From: Sphingobacterium thalpophilum
GTDB taxonomy: Bacteria > Bacteroidota > Bacteroidia > Sphingobacteriales > Sphingobacteriaceae
Direction of reading: 5' to 3'
Length of the DNA stretch: 64,000 bases
NCBI RefSeq assembly: GCF_038396785.1
Contig: NZ_CP151087.1
Coordinates: 3,100,001-3,164,000 of the forward strand
Positions within the stretch are counted from its first letter, which is position 1, and the number at the start of each line of letters is the position of its first letter. Positions 15,369 to 26,700 of this stretch are shown piece by piece. Made by a program: the position numbers and the translations under genes. The notes beneath the pieces were generated by a model. The model ran no database searches. It worked only from the letters and a program-made list of their open reading frames with translations, and was not told the DNA's origin.

Positions 15369-17069
15369 ATGTATAAATTCATAACCTATTCGCTCATAGC
15401 GAGCATATGCCTTGCCTCTTGTGCGACAAAACAACAGCTAAATTCTAAGGTCGAGCAGGCCAGTACTTTTAATAAGGCTGCCGTAGTCACAGCGCATCCT
15501 TTGGCTTCAGAAGTCGGCGTAAAGATTTTAAAACAAGGTGGAAATGCAATAGATGCTGCAGTTGCCGTGCAATTTGCTTTGGCAGTTGTTTATCCAAATG
15601 CAGGAAATATTGGCGGCGGCGGCTTTATGCTCTATCGCGATCATCGGGGTAATTTAGATGCCCTAGATTTTCGTGAGAAAGCTCCTCAAAAAGCATCCCG
15701 GGATATGTATCTCGATGCCCAAGGTAATGTTATTCCTGAGTTGAGTCTTTACAGTCAATTGGCCTCAGGCATCCCTGGGTCTGTTGCCGGTATGTGGGAA
15801 GCACACAGAAAGTACGGCAAGTTGCAATGGAAAGATCTCGTACTCCCAGCAATACAGCTCGCCAGAACAGGTTTTAAAATCAGTCAACGACAAGCCAATG
15901 AGTTTGAAAGCCATAAAGATCGTTTTGTCAAGCTGAATCCCTCTGGTGCTGCAATTATCAAAACCACAGCTTGGAAAACAGCTGACCCATTTATCCAGGA
16001 GGAACTCGCGAAAACGCTGGAAAGAATCGCAATAGAAGGGCGAGACGGCTTCTATAAAGGTAAAACGGCCGACTTAATTGTTGCCGAAATGGACAAAGGG
16101 AAAGGCATTATCAATCATCAAGATTTACTGGATTATCAGGCAATTTGGCGTACCCCAATTTCCACAAATTACAGGGGGCACAAAGTTATTTCCATGCCGC
16201 CGCCTTCGAGTGGGGGAACATCTCTTTTGGCCTTGCTCAAATCAGTCGAACAGTTTCCACTTCAACGCTGGGGCTTTCAAACCGATTCAACCATTCGTGT
16301 CATGGTCGAAGCTGAACGCTATGTATATGCCAATCGGGCCAAATATTTAGGAGATCCTGATTTTATTAGGGTACCCGTCCAACAGCTTATTGACTCCAGC
16401 TCAAATGCACATAAACTCAATTCATTCAATTTCCGTAAAGCGACATTAAGCAAAGATGTCAATGCAGATGTCATTCCTGGCTATGAAAGTGAACAAACGA
16501 CACATTTCAATATCGTAGACGAGCAAGGGAATGCAGTATCCATTACAACAACACTCAATGATTCTTATGGCTCGGGAATATTTGTGGCCGGCGCAGGTTT
16601 TCTCCTAAACAATGAAATGGATGATTTCTCTGTGAAGACCGGTGTCGCAAACATGTATGGGCTTACAGGGGAAAAAGCGAACGAGATTCAGCCCGGCAAA
16701 AGAATGCTAAGCTCTATGACACCCACTATTGTAGAAAAAGATGGCAAACTATTCATGGTTGTGGGAACCCCCGGGGGATCAACCATCATTACCTCTGTTT
16801 TTCAGACTATCCTCAACGTTATTGACTTCCGACAAAATGCACAATCGGCAGTGAGCCTGCCAAGATTTCATCATCAATGGCTTCCTGATCGCATTGATGT
16901 CGAAAATAACGCTATCAATGCCAATTTACGTGGCCAATTGACAAAAGATGGCTATACGATAAATCCGAGAGGGGCAATCGGCCGTGTGGAGAATATACTT
17001 GTCTTACCAAATGGTAAATTACAGACAGGAGCCGATCCACGTGGAGACGATACAGCGAAAGGTTATTAG
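15369..17069 (+). CDS. ggt: Gamma-glutamyltransferase (lipoprotein)
   Basis: Ntn hydrolase that cleaves or transfers the gamma-glutamyl group of glutathione and related peptides outside the cytoplasm. 566 aa. Seen: a lipoprotein signal (ICLASC, Cys18), VTAHPLASEVGVKILKQGGNAIDAAVA, NIGGGGFMLY, MPPPSSGGTSL, the processing site with nucleophile threonine in QTTHFNIVD (Thr377), and GTPGGSTIITSV of the small subunit. The proenzyme should self-cleave before Thr377. The lipobox suggests membrane anchoring rather than a free periplasmic enzyme. Confidence 0.95.
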   Translation: MYKFITYSLIASICLASCATKQQLNSKVEQASTFNKAAVVTAHPLASEVGVKILKQGGNAIDAAVAVQFALAVVYPNAGNIGGGGFMLYRDHRGNLDALDFREKAPQKASRDMYLDAQGNVIPELSLYSQLASGIPGSVAGMWEAHRKYGKLQWKDLVLPAIQLARTGFKISQRQANEFESHKDRFVKLNPSGAAIIKTTAWKTADPFIQEELAKTLERIAIEGRDGFYKGKTADLIVAEMDKGKGIINHQDLLDYQAIWRTPISTNYRGHKVISMPPPSSGGTSLLALLKSVEQFPLQRWGFQTDSTIRVMVEAERYVYANRAKYLGDPDFIRVPVQQLIDSSSNAHKLNSFNFRKATLSKDVNADVIPGYESEQTTHFNIVDEQGNAVSITTTLNDSYGSGIFVAGAGFLLNNEMDDFSVKTGVANMYGLTGEKANEIQPGKRMLSSMTPTIVEKDGKLFMVVGTPGGSTIITSVFQTILNVIDFRQNAQSAVSLPRFHHQWLPDRIDVENNAINANLRGQLTKDGYTINPRGAIGRVENILVLPNGKLQTGADPRGDDTAKGY

Positions 17070-17125
17070 ATTAAAAATGATTAAACTATTTGATGCAATC
17101 CCTATCTTACAAGAAATAACATATT

Positions 17126-17500
17126 ATGATTCAAAGGAACTACAACAGGATTTTCAGAGCAACATTAGCGACTATATTTACGTTGATTTTATTTTCAAAC
17201 TGCAAAATACTTCAAGGGCCTGATCTTACAAAGATACAAGTTGGTATGACCAAAGCACAAGTTATTCAAAAGCTTGGAAAACCAGATGCTATTGTGGCTG
17301 CTAAGAAGTATCAGGAAGGCATCTTAGAAATATACGAATATAATACTCATCAACTTGAAAATCCAGTAGATTCAGCCTCAGGATTTCGTCAATATTGGTT
17401 ACATTTTTTTAATGACGAGCTGCAGGAATGGGGTACTAAACATAATTATTCACCTCGAGAGTACGATCATTATTACGAGAAATATAGAAGGCGTCATTAA
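17126..17500 (+). CDS. Small lipoprotein with BamE/SmpA-like domain
   Basis: 124-aa predicted lipoprotein: hydrophobic signal RATLATIFTLILFSNC with Cys26, followed by the short BamE/SmpA-type motif IQVGMTKAQVIQKLGKPD (about residues 36-53) and a Tyr/Arg-rich C-terminus. The motif occurs in outer-membrane assembly lipoproteins and many uncharacterised ones, so I would not call it BamE itself. It follows ggt by 56 nt and is closed by a strong terminator. Confidence 0.72.
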   Translation: MIQRNYNRIFRATLATIFTLILFSNCKILQGPDLTKIQVGMTKAQVIQKLGKPDAIVAAKKYQEGILEIYEYNTHQLENPVDSASGFRQYWLHFFNDELQEWGTKHNYSPREYDHYYEKYRRRH

Positions 17501-17511
17501 GTACAAGGCAT

Positions 17512-17548
17512 AAAAAAAACCTGTTATCTAAGATAACAGGTTTTTTTT
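17512..17548. terminator. Bidirectional terminator between the lipoprotein and groL
   Basis: CCTGTTAT-CTAAG-ATAACAGG flanked by A8 and T8, serving both convergent genes. Confidence 0.93.
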
Positions 17549-17561
17549 ATAAGGATGAATC

Positions 17562-19232
<1,671 letters not shown>

Positions 19233-19364
19233 TCATCAGACGTTAGTATTGAACTGTAAATAAATTCTATCTTTAATACGTCTAATTTTAAAGCTTCATT
19301 AAAATAACCTATTGAATTCTTAATTGAGCCAGTAAGCTCTTTTTAAATAACCTCTTCTTATTAA

Positions 19365-19640
19365 TTAGATAACCGCGTAAATATCAGACTCACGCATTAT
19401 TAAGTACTCTTTTCCTTCGTAAGTAATTTCAGTACCTGCGTATTTTCCGTATAATACTTTGTCACCAACTTTCACAGTTAACGGTTCGTCAACTTTACCT
19501 GTACCTACAGCAACTACTGTACCTTGAGATGGTTTTTCTTTTGCTGTATCGGGGATATACAACCCTGAAGCTGTTTTTTCTTCTGCTGGAGCAGCTTCTA
19601 CTACTACTCTGTCTCCGATAGGTTTGATACTTAATGCCAT
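19365..19640 (-). CDS. groS: Co-chaperonin GroES (Hsp10)
   Basis: Heptameric lid of the GroEL chamber. 91 aa. Seen: [18 protein letters not shown], the mobile-loop region [18 protein letters not shown] and [20 protein letters not shown]...YLIMRESDI. First gene of the groS-groL pair on the minus strand; the upstream region (19641-19889) contains no other gene that I can support. Confidence 0.99.
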   Translation of the reverse strand: MALSIKPIGDRVVVEAAPAEEKTASGLYIPDTAKEKPSQGTVVAVGTGKVDEPLTVKVGDKVLYGKYAGTEITYEGKEYLIMRESDIYAVI

Positions 19641-19889
19641 AATTAATTTACTTTTTATCTGTTATTGAATTTATTTTTATGTTATAATCGTTATAAACCC
19701 ATCATCTTTTATGCCAATTGTAAATAAAGCAGCTTATAAGACAATTTTTCACAGAAAAGTTAATATCTCCATCGACAAAAATTCATTTTGCTGTCACACT
19801 GTCATTCGCGGTCTGCCAGTCTTACTTCCGTCGACAGACATCCCAATAAAATTAACGGTACAGGTCGGCCTTAGACAAAATACCCGACA

Positions 19890-19922
19890 TAAAAAAGCCC
19901 CGTCTGTGAAACAAACGGGGCT
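19890..19922 (-). terminator. Terminator after secG
   Basis: On the minus strand AGCCCCGT...ACGGGGCT forms an 8-bp stem (19896-19903 with 19915-19922) followed by a run of T. It ends the miaB-to-secG transcript. Confidence 0.9.
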
Positions 19923-19941
19923 CATAATTCTTTATTGATAA

Positions 19942-20355
19942 CTATTTCTTAGCTTCTTCTGCTGGTTTTGTTGCCGGTGTAGTCACTGGGGCCTTTTCTT
20001 GCGATTGAGCCGGAGCAGCTTGCCCTTGTCCCGCAGGAGTACCAGCAGGTTGTTGTCCAGTACCCAAATTCAATGGACCTTGTTGTTTAGGCGCTTCAAT
20101 TTGACCGCCCAATCCACCTTTAGATGTACTTGGTGATGTGCCAATAATATTTACACCTAAGCTAAATACCATAATGGCAATAACCATGATCCAAGTACCT
20201 TTTTCCAAAAAGTCACCTGTACGTTTTACTCCCATAAGATTCGTTCCACCTGAAAAACCAGATGACAAACCACCTCCTTTTGGATTTTGGATTAAAACCA
20301 AAAACGCTAAAATAATACTAGCTAATATGATTAGACCGATTAATAATCCTTGCAT
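19942..20355 (-). CDS. secG: Preprotein translocase subunit SecG
   Basis: Small Sec translocon subunit in the inner membrane. 137 aa. Seen: first membrane segment LLIGLIILASIILAFLVLIQ, the conserved NPKGGGLSSGFSGG cytoplasmic loop, and second segment IMVIAIMVFSLGVNII. The C-terminal half is a low-complexity Pro/Gln/Ala/Lys tail (from about residue 80), longer than in E. coli SecG. Twelve nt behind the TPR gene. Confidence 0.95.
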   Translation of the reverse strand: MQGLLIGLIILASIILAFLVLIQNPKGGGLSSGFSGGTNLMGVKRTGDFLEKGTWIMVIAIMVFSLGVNIIGTSPSTSKGGLGGQIEAPKQQGPLNLGTGQQPAGTPAGQGQAAPAQSQEKAPVTTPATKPAEEAKK

Positions 20356-20367
20356 CTCTTTATGTTA

Positions 20368-21438
20368 TTAATTTAATTTCTTTTCTAATTCTGTTATGCG
20401 TGCCGCAAAGTAAGCATTTTTTTCTGGATATTTCAAAACTAATTTTTTGTAAACCTCTATTGCTTTTGGATATAAGCCTTGTTCCACATAGATCTTTGCG
20501 AGCGTTTCGGTAACAAGTGTATGTTGATCTTCCGAACTTTTCCTAGCTTTATTCTCCAAGTCTAATTTTTCCGCTTGTAAAGGCTGAATCATAGGCTCCT
20601 CACGAATAAACTTTTCGATCACCTCATCAGTTTTACGCGGTATTTGAAAAGAGATTGTCGTTTTAACCTCATCACTCAACTTTGCTTCAGGCGATTGTAA
20701 ATGAAAAATATTCTCCCGGATCTGTTGATCGAGTAGCTGAGTATCTAGTTTTTCATGAATTTTAGCAATATCGTCATTGGAGGGCTTCATTGGCCCTAAT
20801 GGGGATTTAACATAGGGCTGATAGGTATCAGCATATTCTAATCTCGTCTTATGCAACCACCATAAGAAACTGTATGGCATGGTATCATCATCATAGACCG
20901 AAACACGTTCTTGACCATCATCCATTATTTCGGCAACAGATTCCGATAGAACAGGTGCTACTAGTGCAGACTCCTCTGAATCGGCAATAATTTCTTGCTG
21001 CTGATCGCTTGACCGAAAATAATCTTTTGCAACCCCCGCTTGAATCAAACGATCCAATTCATCAACTTCCACCTTGGATAAAACTGGTTCAACAACAATT
21101 TCGCTTTCAGCTTTAATTTCGACAATCCCATCATCGTCGCGAAGTGCTCCATCCACTAGAAATTCATCTGAAGGCATTATTGCATCAGGCTCTGCCACCG
21201 ATTTACAATGCATAAATTCATACAACCAACTCGGAGAAGATGCATAGAGCAAAGTAGACGATAAATTCTGAACTGAACTATGCTTGCCAAAAACTTTACG
21301 TTCATAAACAAATCGCAGGCTTTGGGCATACGGATATTTTTCAATCAATGCTAAAACAACATCTTCCGCCACAGTGTCCGGATGATTGATTGCTTGAAAA
21401 AAAAGCTCGTTATTGGATAATGATATATTAAGATTCAT
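20368..21438 (-). CDS. Hypothetical protein with C-terminal TPR-like repeat
   Basis: 356 aa from ATG 21438 (MNLNISLSNNELFFQAI), no signal peptide. The N-terminal part resembles nothing that I can name; the middle is acidic and low in complexity; the end has a tetratricopeptide-type pair, LAKIYVEQGLYPKAIEVYKKLVLKYPEK, then a short charged helix. The longer frame from 21465 would overlap lptE by 14 nt; I prefer the internal ATG. Its place between lptE and secG suggests a link to envelope or secretion, but this is only context. Confidence 0.7.
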   Translation of the reverse strand: MNLNISLSNNELFFQAINHPDTVAEDVVLALIEKYPYAQSLRFVYERKVFGKHSSVQNLSSTLLYASSPSWLYEFMHCKSVAEPDAIMPSDEFLVDGALRDDDGIVEIKAESEIVVEPVLSKVEVDELDRLIQAGVAKDYFRSSDQQQEIIADSEESALVAPVLSESVAEIMDDGQERVSVYDDDTMPYSFLWWLHKTRLEYADTYQPYVKSPLGPMKPSNDDIAKIHEKLDTQLLDQQIRENIFHLQSPEAKLSDEVKTTISFQIPRKTDEVIEKFIREEPMIQPLQAEKLDLENKARKSSEDQHTLVTETLAKIYVEQGLYPKAIEVYKKLVLKYPEKNAYFAARITELEKKLN

Positions 21439-21451
21439 CTTGGAAATAGAA

Positions 21452-21967
21452 TTACCAATTAGCAAACGCTTTATTGTATATATCCTCAGTTAACATTTGA
21501 ATAATTTCTTTACCCAAGGTCTCTTCTTGTGCACTTTGAAGATTTCCTGCAAACTCTTTAAATCGCGTAAATGGCTGTTCAAAATCATCCTTCGGATTAA
21601 TTTTATTATGATAGGCAACCTTGATTGTAATAGTCAATCTATTCATAGCTGCACGATCTGTCCCGGCTTCAACAGCTGCCGGACTTATCGAATACTCTGT
21701 AATAAATCCTTCAAAGGTAGCATCACCGTCTTGATTCACCTGACTCAATCGAGATTGGTTACGGATACGCTCTTTCAGTGCCTCCGTAAAATTCTGACTT
21801 AACGTCGGATAAACCAAAGGAGCTATATTTTCGAAATATTGAATATTGACTGTTTTCATTCCCTCAGGAATGGATCCACCCGTAAATCCATATTTTACCC
21901 CACAACTATTCATTACAAACAAAAAGATTGTGGTGAGGAAAGCATATAAAATTTTTCTTGACAACAT
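21452..21967 (-). CDS. lptE: LptE-family LPS assembly lipoprotein
   Basis: Outer-membrane lipoprotein that plugs and assists LptD in placing lipopolysaccharide on the surface. 171 aa. Seen: signal with lipobox FLFVMNSC (Cys22), then CGVKYGFTGGSIPEGMKTVNIQYFEN, the N-terminal strand pattern of the Bacteroidota LptE family, and a conserved C-terminal helix. Ten nt behind the sigma-54 activator gene. LptE sequences diverge strongly, so the call rests on length, lipobox and the GGSIPEGMKT block. Confidence 0.85.
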   Translation of the reverse strand: MLSRKILYAFLTTIFLFVMNSCGVKYGFTGGSIPEGMKTVNIQYFENIAPLVYPTLSQNFTEALKERIRNQSRLSQVNQDGDATFEGFITEYSISPAAVEAGTDRAAMNRLTITIKVAYHNKINPKDDFEQPFTRFKEFAGNLQSAQEETLGKEIIQMLTEDIYNKAFANW

Positions 21968-21976
21968 CTGTAAACC

Positions 21977-23251
21977 TTAATCTAAATTTAAGTCTTTAAT
22001 TTTTCTGTACAAAGTTCTTTCAGAAATTCCCAACTCCTGCGCAGCAGCTTTACGTTTACCACGGTGCTTTTTCAGTGCTTTCTTGATCAGATCAGACTCT
22101 TTATCGACAAGCGATAAAGATTCCTCAACTTCTTGAGCATCCTGAAGATATTCATCCTGTGCAACAGGATTTTTTAATACATTGGTCGGATTTGCCGGAG
22201 AATGTATCGTTAGCGTTGGGGTTGTATTATAATTTTCTGGATCTGCTTTCAATTGTGGTTCAATCTCCTGATACAATTGATTAATGTAGGGAGAATTTTG
22301 ATCAAATGTGTTAGAATCGACACCTTTCTGAATTAATTCAACCACCAGTTTTTTCAGATCAACCATATCCTTCTTCATATCAAATAAGACTTTATACAGC
22401 AAATCTCTTTCTGAAAAATCCTCTTTTCCACCATTATTTGAAGGAACGACCGCTGGCAAACTCGTTCTAGATTCATTGGGCAGATAATTTTGAAGTGTAT
22501 ATGCATCAACAATGCGTTCTTTCTCCAAAACAGCGATTTGTTCCGCAACATTTTTCAGTTGACGCACGTTTCCGGGCCAGCTATAGTTGCGTAGCATATT
22601 CTGTGCATCTTCTGTCAATTGAACGCCAGGTGTACGGTATTTCTCAGAAAAGTCCACAATAAACTTGCGAAATAATAAGTTGATATCTTCAGGTCTTTCA
22701 CGTAAAGACGGCACACGCAAGGGTACAGTATTTAAGCGATAATAAAGATCTTCACGAAATTTACCTTTTTGTACGGCTTCAAACACATTCACATTTGTCG
22801 CAGCAACCACCCGCACATTTGTCTTCTGTACCTTGGATGACCCTACCCGGATATACTCCCCTGATTCCAATACGCGTAATAATCTCGCTTGTGTCCCCAA
22901 AGGCAACTCACCCACTTCATCCAGAAAGATTGTTCCACCATCAACAACTTCAAAATATCCCTTCCTGGCTTCATGGGCACCCGTAAAAGAGCCTTTTTCG
23001 TGACCAAACAACTCGGAGTCAATGGTCCCCTCTGGTATAGCTCCACAATTGACCGCAATAAAAGGGCCATGCTTACGGGAGCTCAATTGATGGATAATAT
23101 GCGAAAAAACTTCTTTACCACTCCCACTTTCACCCTGTATTAATACGGAGATATCAGTTGGAGCCACTTGTCGTGCAATATCGATAGCACGGTTTAACAA
23201 AGGCGAATTACCGATAATTCCAAATCTATTCTTTATATCTTGGTTATCCAT
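21977..23251 (-). CDS. Sigma-54-dependent transcriptional activator without receiver domain
   Basis: Bacterial enhancer-binding protein of 424 aa. Seen: AAA+ domain starting at residue 10, Walker A GESGSGKE (40-47), the sigma-54 contact loop as GSFTGA (87-92; consensus GAFTGA), Walker B GGTIFLDEVGELP, and a C-terminal Fis-type helix-turn-helix with AAQELGISERTLYRKIKDL. There is no N-terminal receiver, GAF or PAS domain, so activity must be set by expression or a partner. An unusual 100-residue linker separates AAA+ from HTH. Encoded between miaB and lptE. Confidence 0.92.
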   Translation of the reverse strand: MDNQDIKNRFGIIGNSPLLNRAIDIARQVAPTDISVLIQGESGSGKEVFSHIIHQLSSRKHGPFIAVNCGAIPEGTIDSELFGHEKGSFTGAHEARKGYFEVVDGGTIFLDEVGELPLGTQARLLRVLESGEYIRVGSSKVQKTNVRVVAATNVNVFEAVQKGKFREDLYYRLNTVPLRVPSLRERPEDINLLFRKFIVDFSEKYRTPGVQLTEDAQNMLRNYSWPGNVRQLKNVAEQIAVLEKERIVDAYTLQNYLPNESRTSLPAVVPSNNGGKEDFSERDLLYKVLFDMKKDMVDLKKLVVELIQKGVDSNTFDQNSPYINQLYQEIEPQLKADPENYNTTPTLTIHSPANPTNVLKNPVAQDEYLQDAQEVEESLSLVDKESDLIKKALKKHRGKRKAAAQELGISERTLYRKIKDLNLD

Positions 23252-23287
23252 AAATTTCCAGTTGGAAATAAAACAATCTAAGTTTTC

Positions 23288-24724
23288 TTAATCAACAATC
23301 TTTCCTAATAATGTCGCAGAAGTACATGACTCGACAAGTACATTCACATAATCACCTTGTTTAAATCGAGGATCTATTGGGAAGACCACCAATGCATTTT
23401 GATCATTACGACCGCAAAAATCGAACTCAGACCTTTTTGAAAATCCCTCAACAAGCACTTTACATACTTTGCCAACAAAATGTTGATAACGATATAAGCT
23501 ATGATCGCGCTGTTTATTGATAACTTCTGTTAAACGACGTTTTTTTACATCCTCTGGAATATCATCTGCGTATCTTTTTGCAGCCAAAGTACCTGGCCTT
23601 TCCGAGTAAGCAAACATATAGGCGAAATCGTATTTGACATAATCCATCATAGATAATGTTTCCTGATGCTCCTCTTCTGTTTCAGTACAGAAACCTGTAA
23701 TAACATCTGTAGAAATAGCACATTCAGGAATAATACGACGGATGGCATCCACACGTTCCATATACCATTCACGGTCATAGGTACGATTCATCAATTCCAA
23801 TACACGGGAATTTCCAGATTGAACTGGCAAATGAATATAATTACAAATGTTTTCATGCGAAGCTATTGCATATAAAACTTCATCTGTAATATCTTTTGGA
23901 TGGGAAGTAGAGAAGCGAATACGTAAAAGCGGGCTGATTTCAGCAACCATCGTAAGCAAACGAGCAAATGTGATCGTTTCACCCGGTTCCTCCCCTTCAG
24001 CTACTGGAGCAGTATATTTGTAGGAATCCACATTTTGTCCCAACAACGTAACCTCCTTATAGCCTGCATTGAAGAGATCTTGAGCCTCCTTCACGATAGA
24101 TTGTGGATCACGGCTACGTTCACGTCCACGTGTAAAAGGAACAACACAGAAAGAACACATATTGTCGCAGCCACGCATAATCGAAATAAAAGCTGTTACA
24201 CCATTTGAATTCAAACGGACTGGATTAATATCAGCATACGTTTCCTCTCTAGATAACAAAACGTTTACAGCTTTAGCTCCATCGTCAACCTTATCAATCA
24301 AATTTGGTAGATCGCGATAAGCATCTGGCCCTACAACGACATCAACCAACTTCTCTTCCTCTAAGAATTTCGATTTCAAACGCTCCGCCATACACCCCAG
24401 CACACCAACGATCATTCCAGGATTTTTTGCTTTAGCAGCTTCAAATTCCTTTAGACGATTGCGCACACGCTGTTCTGCATTTTCGCGAATTGAACAGGTA
24501 TTAATAAAAACCACATCAGCTTCCTGATAATTCTTGGTTGTTTCAAATCCCTTATCCAACAAAATAGAAGCAACAATCTCACTATCCGAAAAATTCATCT
24601 GGCAACCGTAACTTTCAATATACAGTTTGCGTCCATTACTTAACGTCGGATCCTGTTCTAATAATAATGCCTCACCCTGACGAGATTCGTCGTGTTCCTT
24701 AGTGGTATGTGTTAAATCTAGCAT
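23288..24724 (-). CDS. miaB: tRNA-2-methylthio-N6-dimethylallyladenosine synthase MiaB
   Basis: Radical-SAM methylthiotransferase that adds the 2-methylthio group to i6A37 of tRNA. 478 aa. Seen: N-terminal [36 protein letters not shown] (three cysteines for one cluster), the radical-[21 protein letters not shown] with CxxxCxxC, and a C-terminal TRAM domain. First gene of the run miaB, activator, lptE, TPR, secG, all on the minus strand with gaps of 9-36 nt. Confidence 0.97.
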   Translation of the reverse strand: MLDLTHTTKEHDESRQGEALLLEQDPTLSNGRKLYIESYGCQMNFSDSEIVASILLDKGFETTKNYQEADVVFINTCSIRENAEQRVRNRLKEFEAAKAKNPGMIVGVLGCMAERLKSKFLEEEKLVDVVVGPDAYRDLPNLIDKVDDGAKAVNVLLSREETYADINPVRLNSNGVTAFISIMRGCDNMCSFCVVPFTRGRERSRDPQSIVKEAQDLFNAGYKEVTLLGQNVDSYKYTAPVAEGEEPGETITFARLLTMVAEISPLLRIRFSTSHPKDITDEVLYAIASHENICNYIHLPVQSGNSRVLELMNRTYDREWYMERVDAIRRIIPECAISTDVITGFCTETEEEHQETLSMMDYVKYDFAYMFAYSERPGTLAAKRYADDIPEDVKKRRLTEVINKQRDHSLYRYQHFVGKVCKVLVEGFSKRSEFDFCGRNDQNALVVFPIDPRFKQGDYVNVLVESCTSATLLGKIVD

Positions 24725-24833
24725 AGCTCGATATTCAATAGAATATAATTTTTATTATTTTCGATGGCATAACCAATGCAATGACCGATCTTTTGCTGAT
24801 CTGATTTTATGCCCTTAGTTATTTCAAAGACTA

Positions 24834-24873
24834 CAAAGTTAGAAATTTAAATCCATATAATGACAGTTTGTCA
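24834..24873 (-). promoter_or_regulatory. Promoter region of the miaB operon with a palindrome at the -33 position
   Basis: On the minus strand the palindrome TGACA-AAC-TGTCA (24861-24873) lies 19 nt upstream of a -7 box TAACTTTG (24834-24841), exactly where a -33 element is expected. It may be an operator or a non-standard -33. The rest of the 307-nt gap 24725-25031 holds only the terminator at 24951. Confidence 0.5.
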
Positions 24874-24950
24874 GACAGAAATATGGTTTATCCTTTGTCA
24901 AATTTTAGGAGCAAATGGACTATATAAAATTCTGACACGCTGTATTTCAC

Positions 24951-24978
24951 AAAAAAAGCGTTGATTAAATCAACGCTT
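24951..24978 (-). terminator. Terminator after the OmpA-like gene
   Basis: AAGCGTTGATT-A-AATCAACGCTT (24956-24978) is a perfect palindrome; on the minus strand a T7 run follows. Confidence 0.9.
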
Positions 24979-25031
24979 CCTTATAATTCAAGATCAATAG
25001 ATTTGTTTCAGGAGAATATTCCTGAGAATGC

Positions 25032-25721
25032 TTACTGACCTGCTTGTTGTTTCGCTTCTTTCTTCATTTGATCACCTGCCACAATAACGATTTCAACACG
25101 ACGATTTTGAGCACGTCCTGCTTCCGTATCGTTACTTGCAATTGGTTCAGAGAAGTTTCTACCTTCAGTTCTAATACGCGAAGACGCTAAGCCTTTAGAT
25201 ACCGCAAATGCACGTACAGAATTTGCGCGGTCCAAAGATACTTTTTCATTCGCAGCCAACGTACCTACATTATCCGTATGTCCGATAACTAAGATTTCAG
25301 TACCTTGTTCTTTGTTCAAGGTTGTTACCAAATTTGCAATATTATCTTTAGCTGACGCTTTTAAATCTGATTTATTGAAATCAAATAAAATACCTGAATC
25401 AAACTTAACCACGATACCTTCCGCAGATTGCGTAACTTCAGCTCCTTCAACAGTTTTAGAAATCTCAGCAGCTTGCTTATCCATTTTTTTACCAATCAAT
25501 ACACCGGCAGCTCCACCAATTGCAGCACCTGCTAATGTACCGATAGCCGTATTACCAGCTTTACCACCGATCAAAGCGCCTAAAGCACCTCCGGCAACAC
25601 CACCGATTACGCCACCTTTAGTCGTATTATTTGTATTTTGGATGGTAGAACAACTTCCAAATAACATAGCTGAGGTTGCAACTGTCAAACCTAATACAGC
25701 CAATTTTCTATTCATTTTCAT
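25032..25721 (-). CDS. OmpA-family lipoprotein with glycine zipper
   Basis: 229-aa peptidoglycan-binding lipoprotein. Seen: lipobox AMLFGSC (Cys24); a glycine-zipper segment of GxxxG repeats from about residue 37 to 77 (GGVIGGVAGGALGALIGG); then an OmpA C-terminal domain from about 105 with GILFDFNKSDL, VIGHTDNVG, RANSVRAFAVSKG and AQNRRVEIVIV. Anchors the outer membrane to the wall. ATG 25715 two codons downstream is an alternative start. Confidence 0.93.
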   Translation of the reverse strand: MKMNRKLAVLGLTVATSAMLFGSCSTIQNTNNTTKGGVIGGVAGGALGALIGGKAGNTAIGTLAGAAIGGAAGVLIGKKMDKQAAEISKTVEGAEVTQSAEGIVVKFDSGILFDFNKSDLKASAKDNIANLVTTLNKEQGTEILVIGHTDNVGTLAANEKVSLDRANSVRAFAVSKGLASSRIRTEGRNFSEPIASNDTEAGRAQNRRVEIVIVAGDQMKKEAKQQAGQ

Positions 25722-25933
25722 ATGTATGCTATCTAAGACTTTTAATATTCAAATTAAATACTGTTCTACTAAAATCAAACAAAGTGCCAAAAGATATTTT
25801 TATCAACTTTTTTGTTACAAAACACCGAAAAAGGCCTCTAAAACTTCCAAAAATGACGTCGATACGCTACATAATTTTAAATCACCTTTTCCTACTCGTA
25901 CAAACAGCTAACAGTAACAAAAGCAAAATGTTT

Positions 25934-26686
25934 TTATTTTTCTTGGGTCTTTACTTCAATATCAGGTAAAAGAGCTCCTTTAGGCCTTCCCTTTGCATTA
26001 AAGTCGTCCATAGATTGTTGTACGTAATGCATTAAATCATACTGTCCCCAATGCTCAGCCAGATCAAAAGATGGACGGTAACGTATCATAAAGGCGTCTA
26101 ATTCTGTACTATCCAGCTTCGTCAGATTTTTAACGGCTTCACGAGAGAAAATACGATCAACTTGTAACTCTTCCTTCTCCCTATCCATAAATCGCCCAAA
26201 GCGTTTCGCATTTTTGGCTTCCCTTCCAAAAAGATTATAAAGAGCGGTGGCAGGACTACCTAAATAGGTTCCGAACTTATTTTTACCCCCATTATAAACA
26301 CCTTTTTTAGCGTAATTATTCATGGCATCATTTAATTCGGCCTCCTTCGTTTTTCGTTCAACGATGACGGTCTCCAATCGTATCCCTTCTTGCAATTCCA
26401 CATAAAACTCATTCAGGTTGGTCAGCACGGTTTTAACAGGTGAATACCCGACTTTGGTAAAAGACAGGGAATCTCCTACCGATGCATCAATCGTAAAAAC
26501 ACCAAAAGAGTTGCTCAACGTTGATCTGTGCGTGCGCATATTAAGCACCACAGCATCTCCAATACGATTACCGTTCCCTTTTTGCAGCACCATTCCCGAA
26601 ACCTTCTGCTGTTGTTGCGCAGTAGCTCCGAAATAGGTGAATAACAACAAAAAAAGCCCAAATATATGTATATGTATTATTTTCAT
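25934..26686 (-). CDS. Secreted protein with CarboxypepD regulatory-like domain
   Basis: 250 aa from ATG 26686 (MKIIHIHIFGLFLLLFTYFGATAQ), with a clear signal peptide ending at ATAQ. After it comes a beta-sandwich carboxypeptidase-regulatory-like domain (KVSGMVLQKGNGNRIGDAVVLN to about residue 100), then a charged helical region (RFGRFMDREKEELQVDRIFSREAV). Such proteins are common in Bacteroidota with no settled function. The longer frame from 26704 starts upstream of the signal and overlaps a tiny frame at 26701-26820. Confidence 0.75.
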   Translation of the reverse strand: MKIIHIHIFGLFLLLFTYFGATAQQQQKVSGMVLQKGNGNRIGDAVVLNMRTHRSTLSNSFGVFTIDASVGDSLSFTKVGYSPVKTVLTNLNEFYVELQEGIRLETVIVERKTKEAELNDAMNNYAKKGVYNGGKNKFGTYLGSPATALYNLFGREAKNAKRFGRFMDREKEELQVDRIFSREAVKNLTKLDSTELDAFMIRYRPSFDLAEHWGQYDLMHYVQQSMDDFNAKGRPKGALLPDIEVKTQEK

Positions 26687-26700
26687 CCTATTATCTCTTT

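Noticed and set aside
19711..19938. 75-codon plus-strand frame upstream of groS
   Set aside because: Crosses the secG terminator and has no protein-like pattern.
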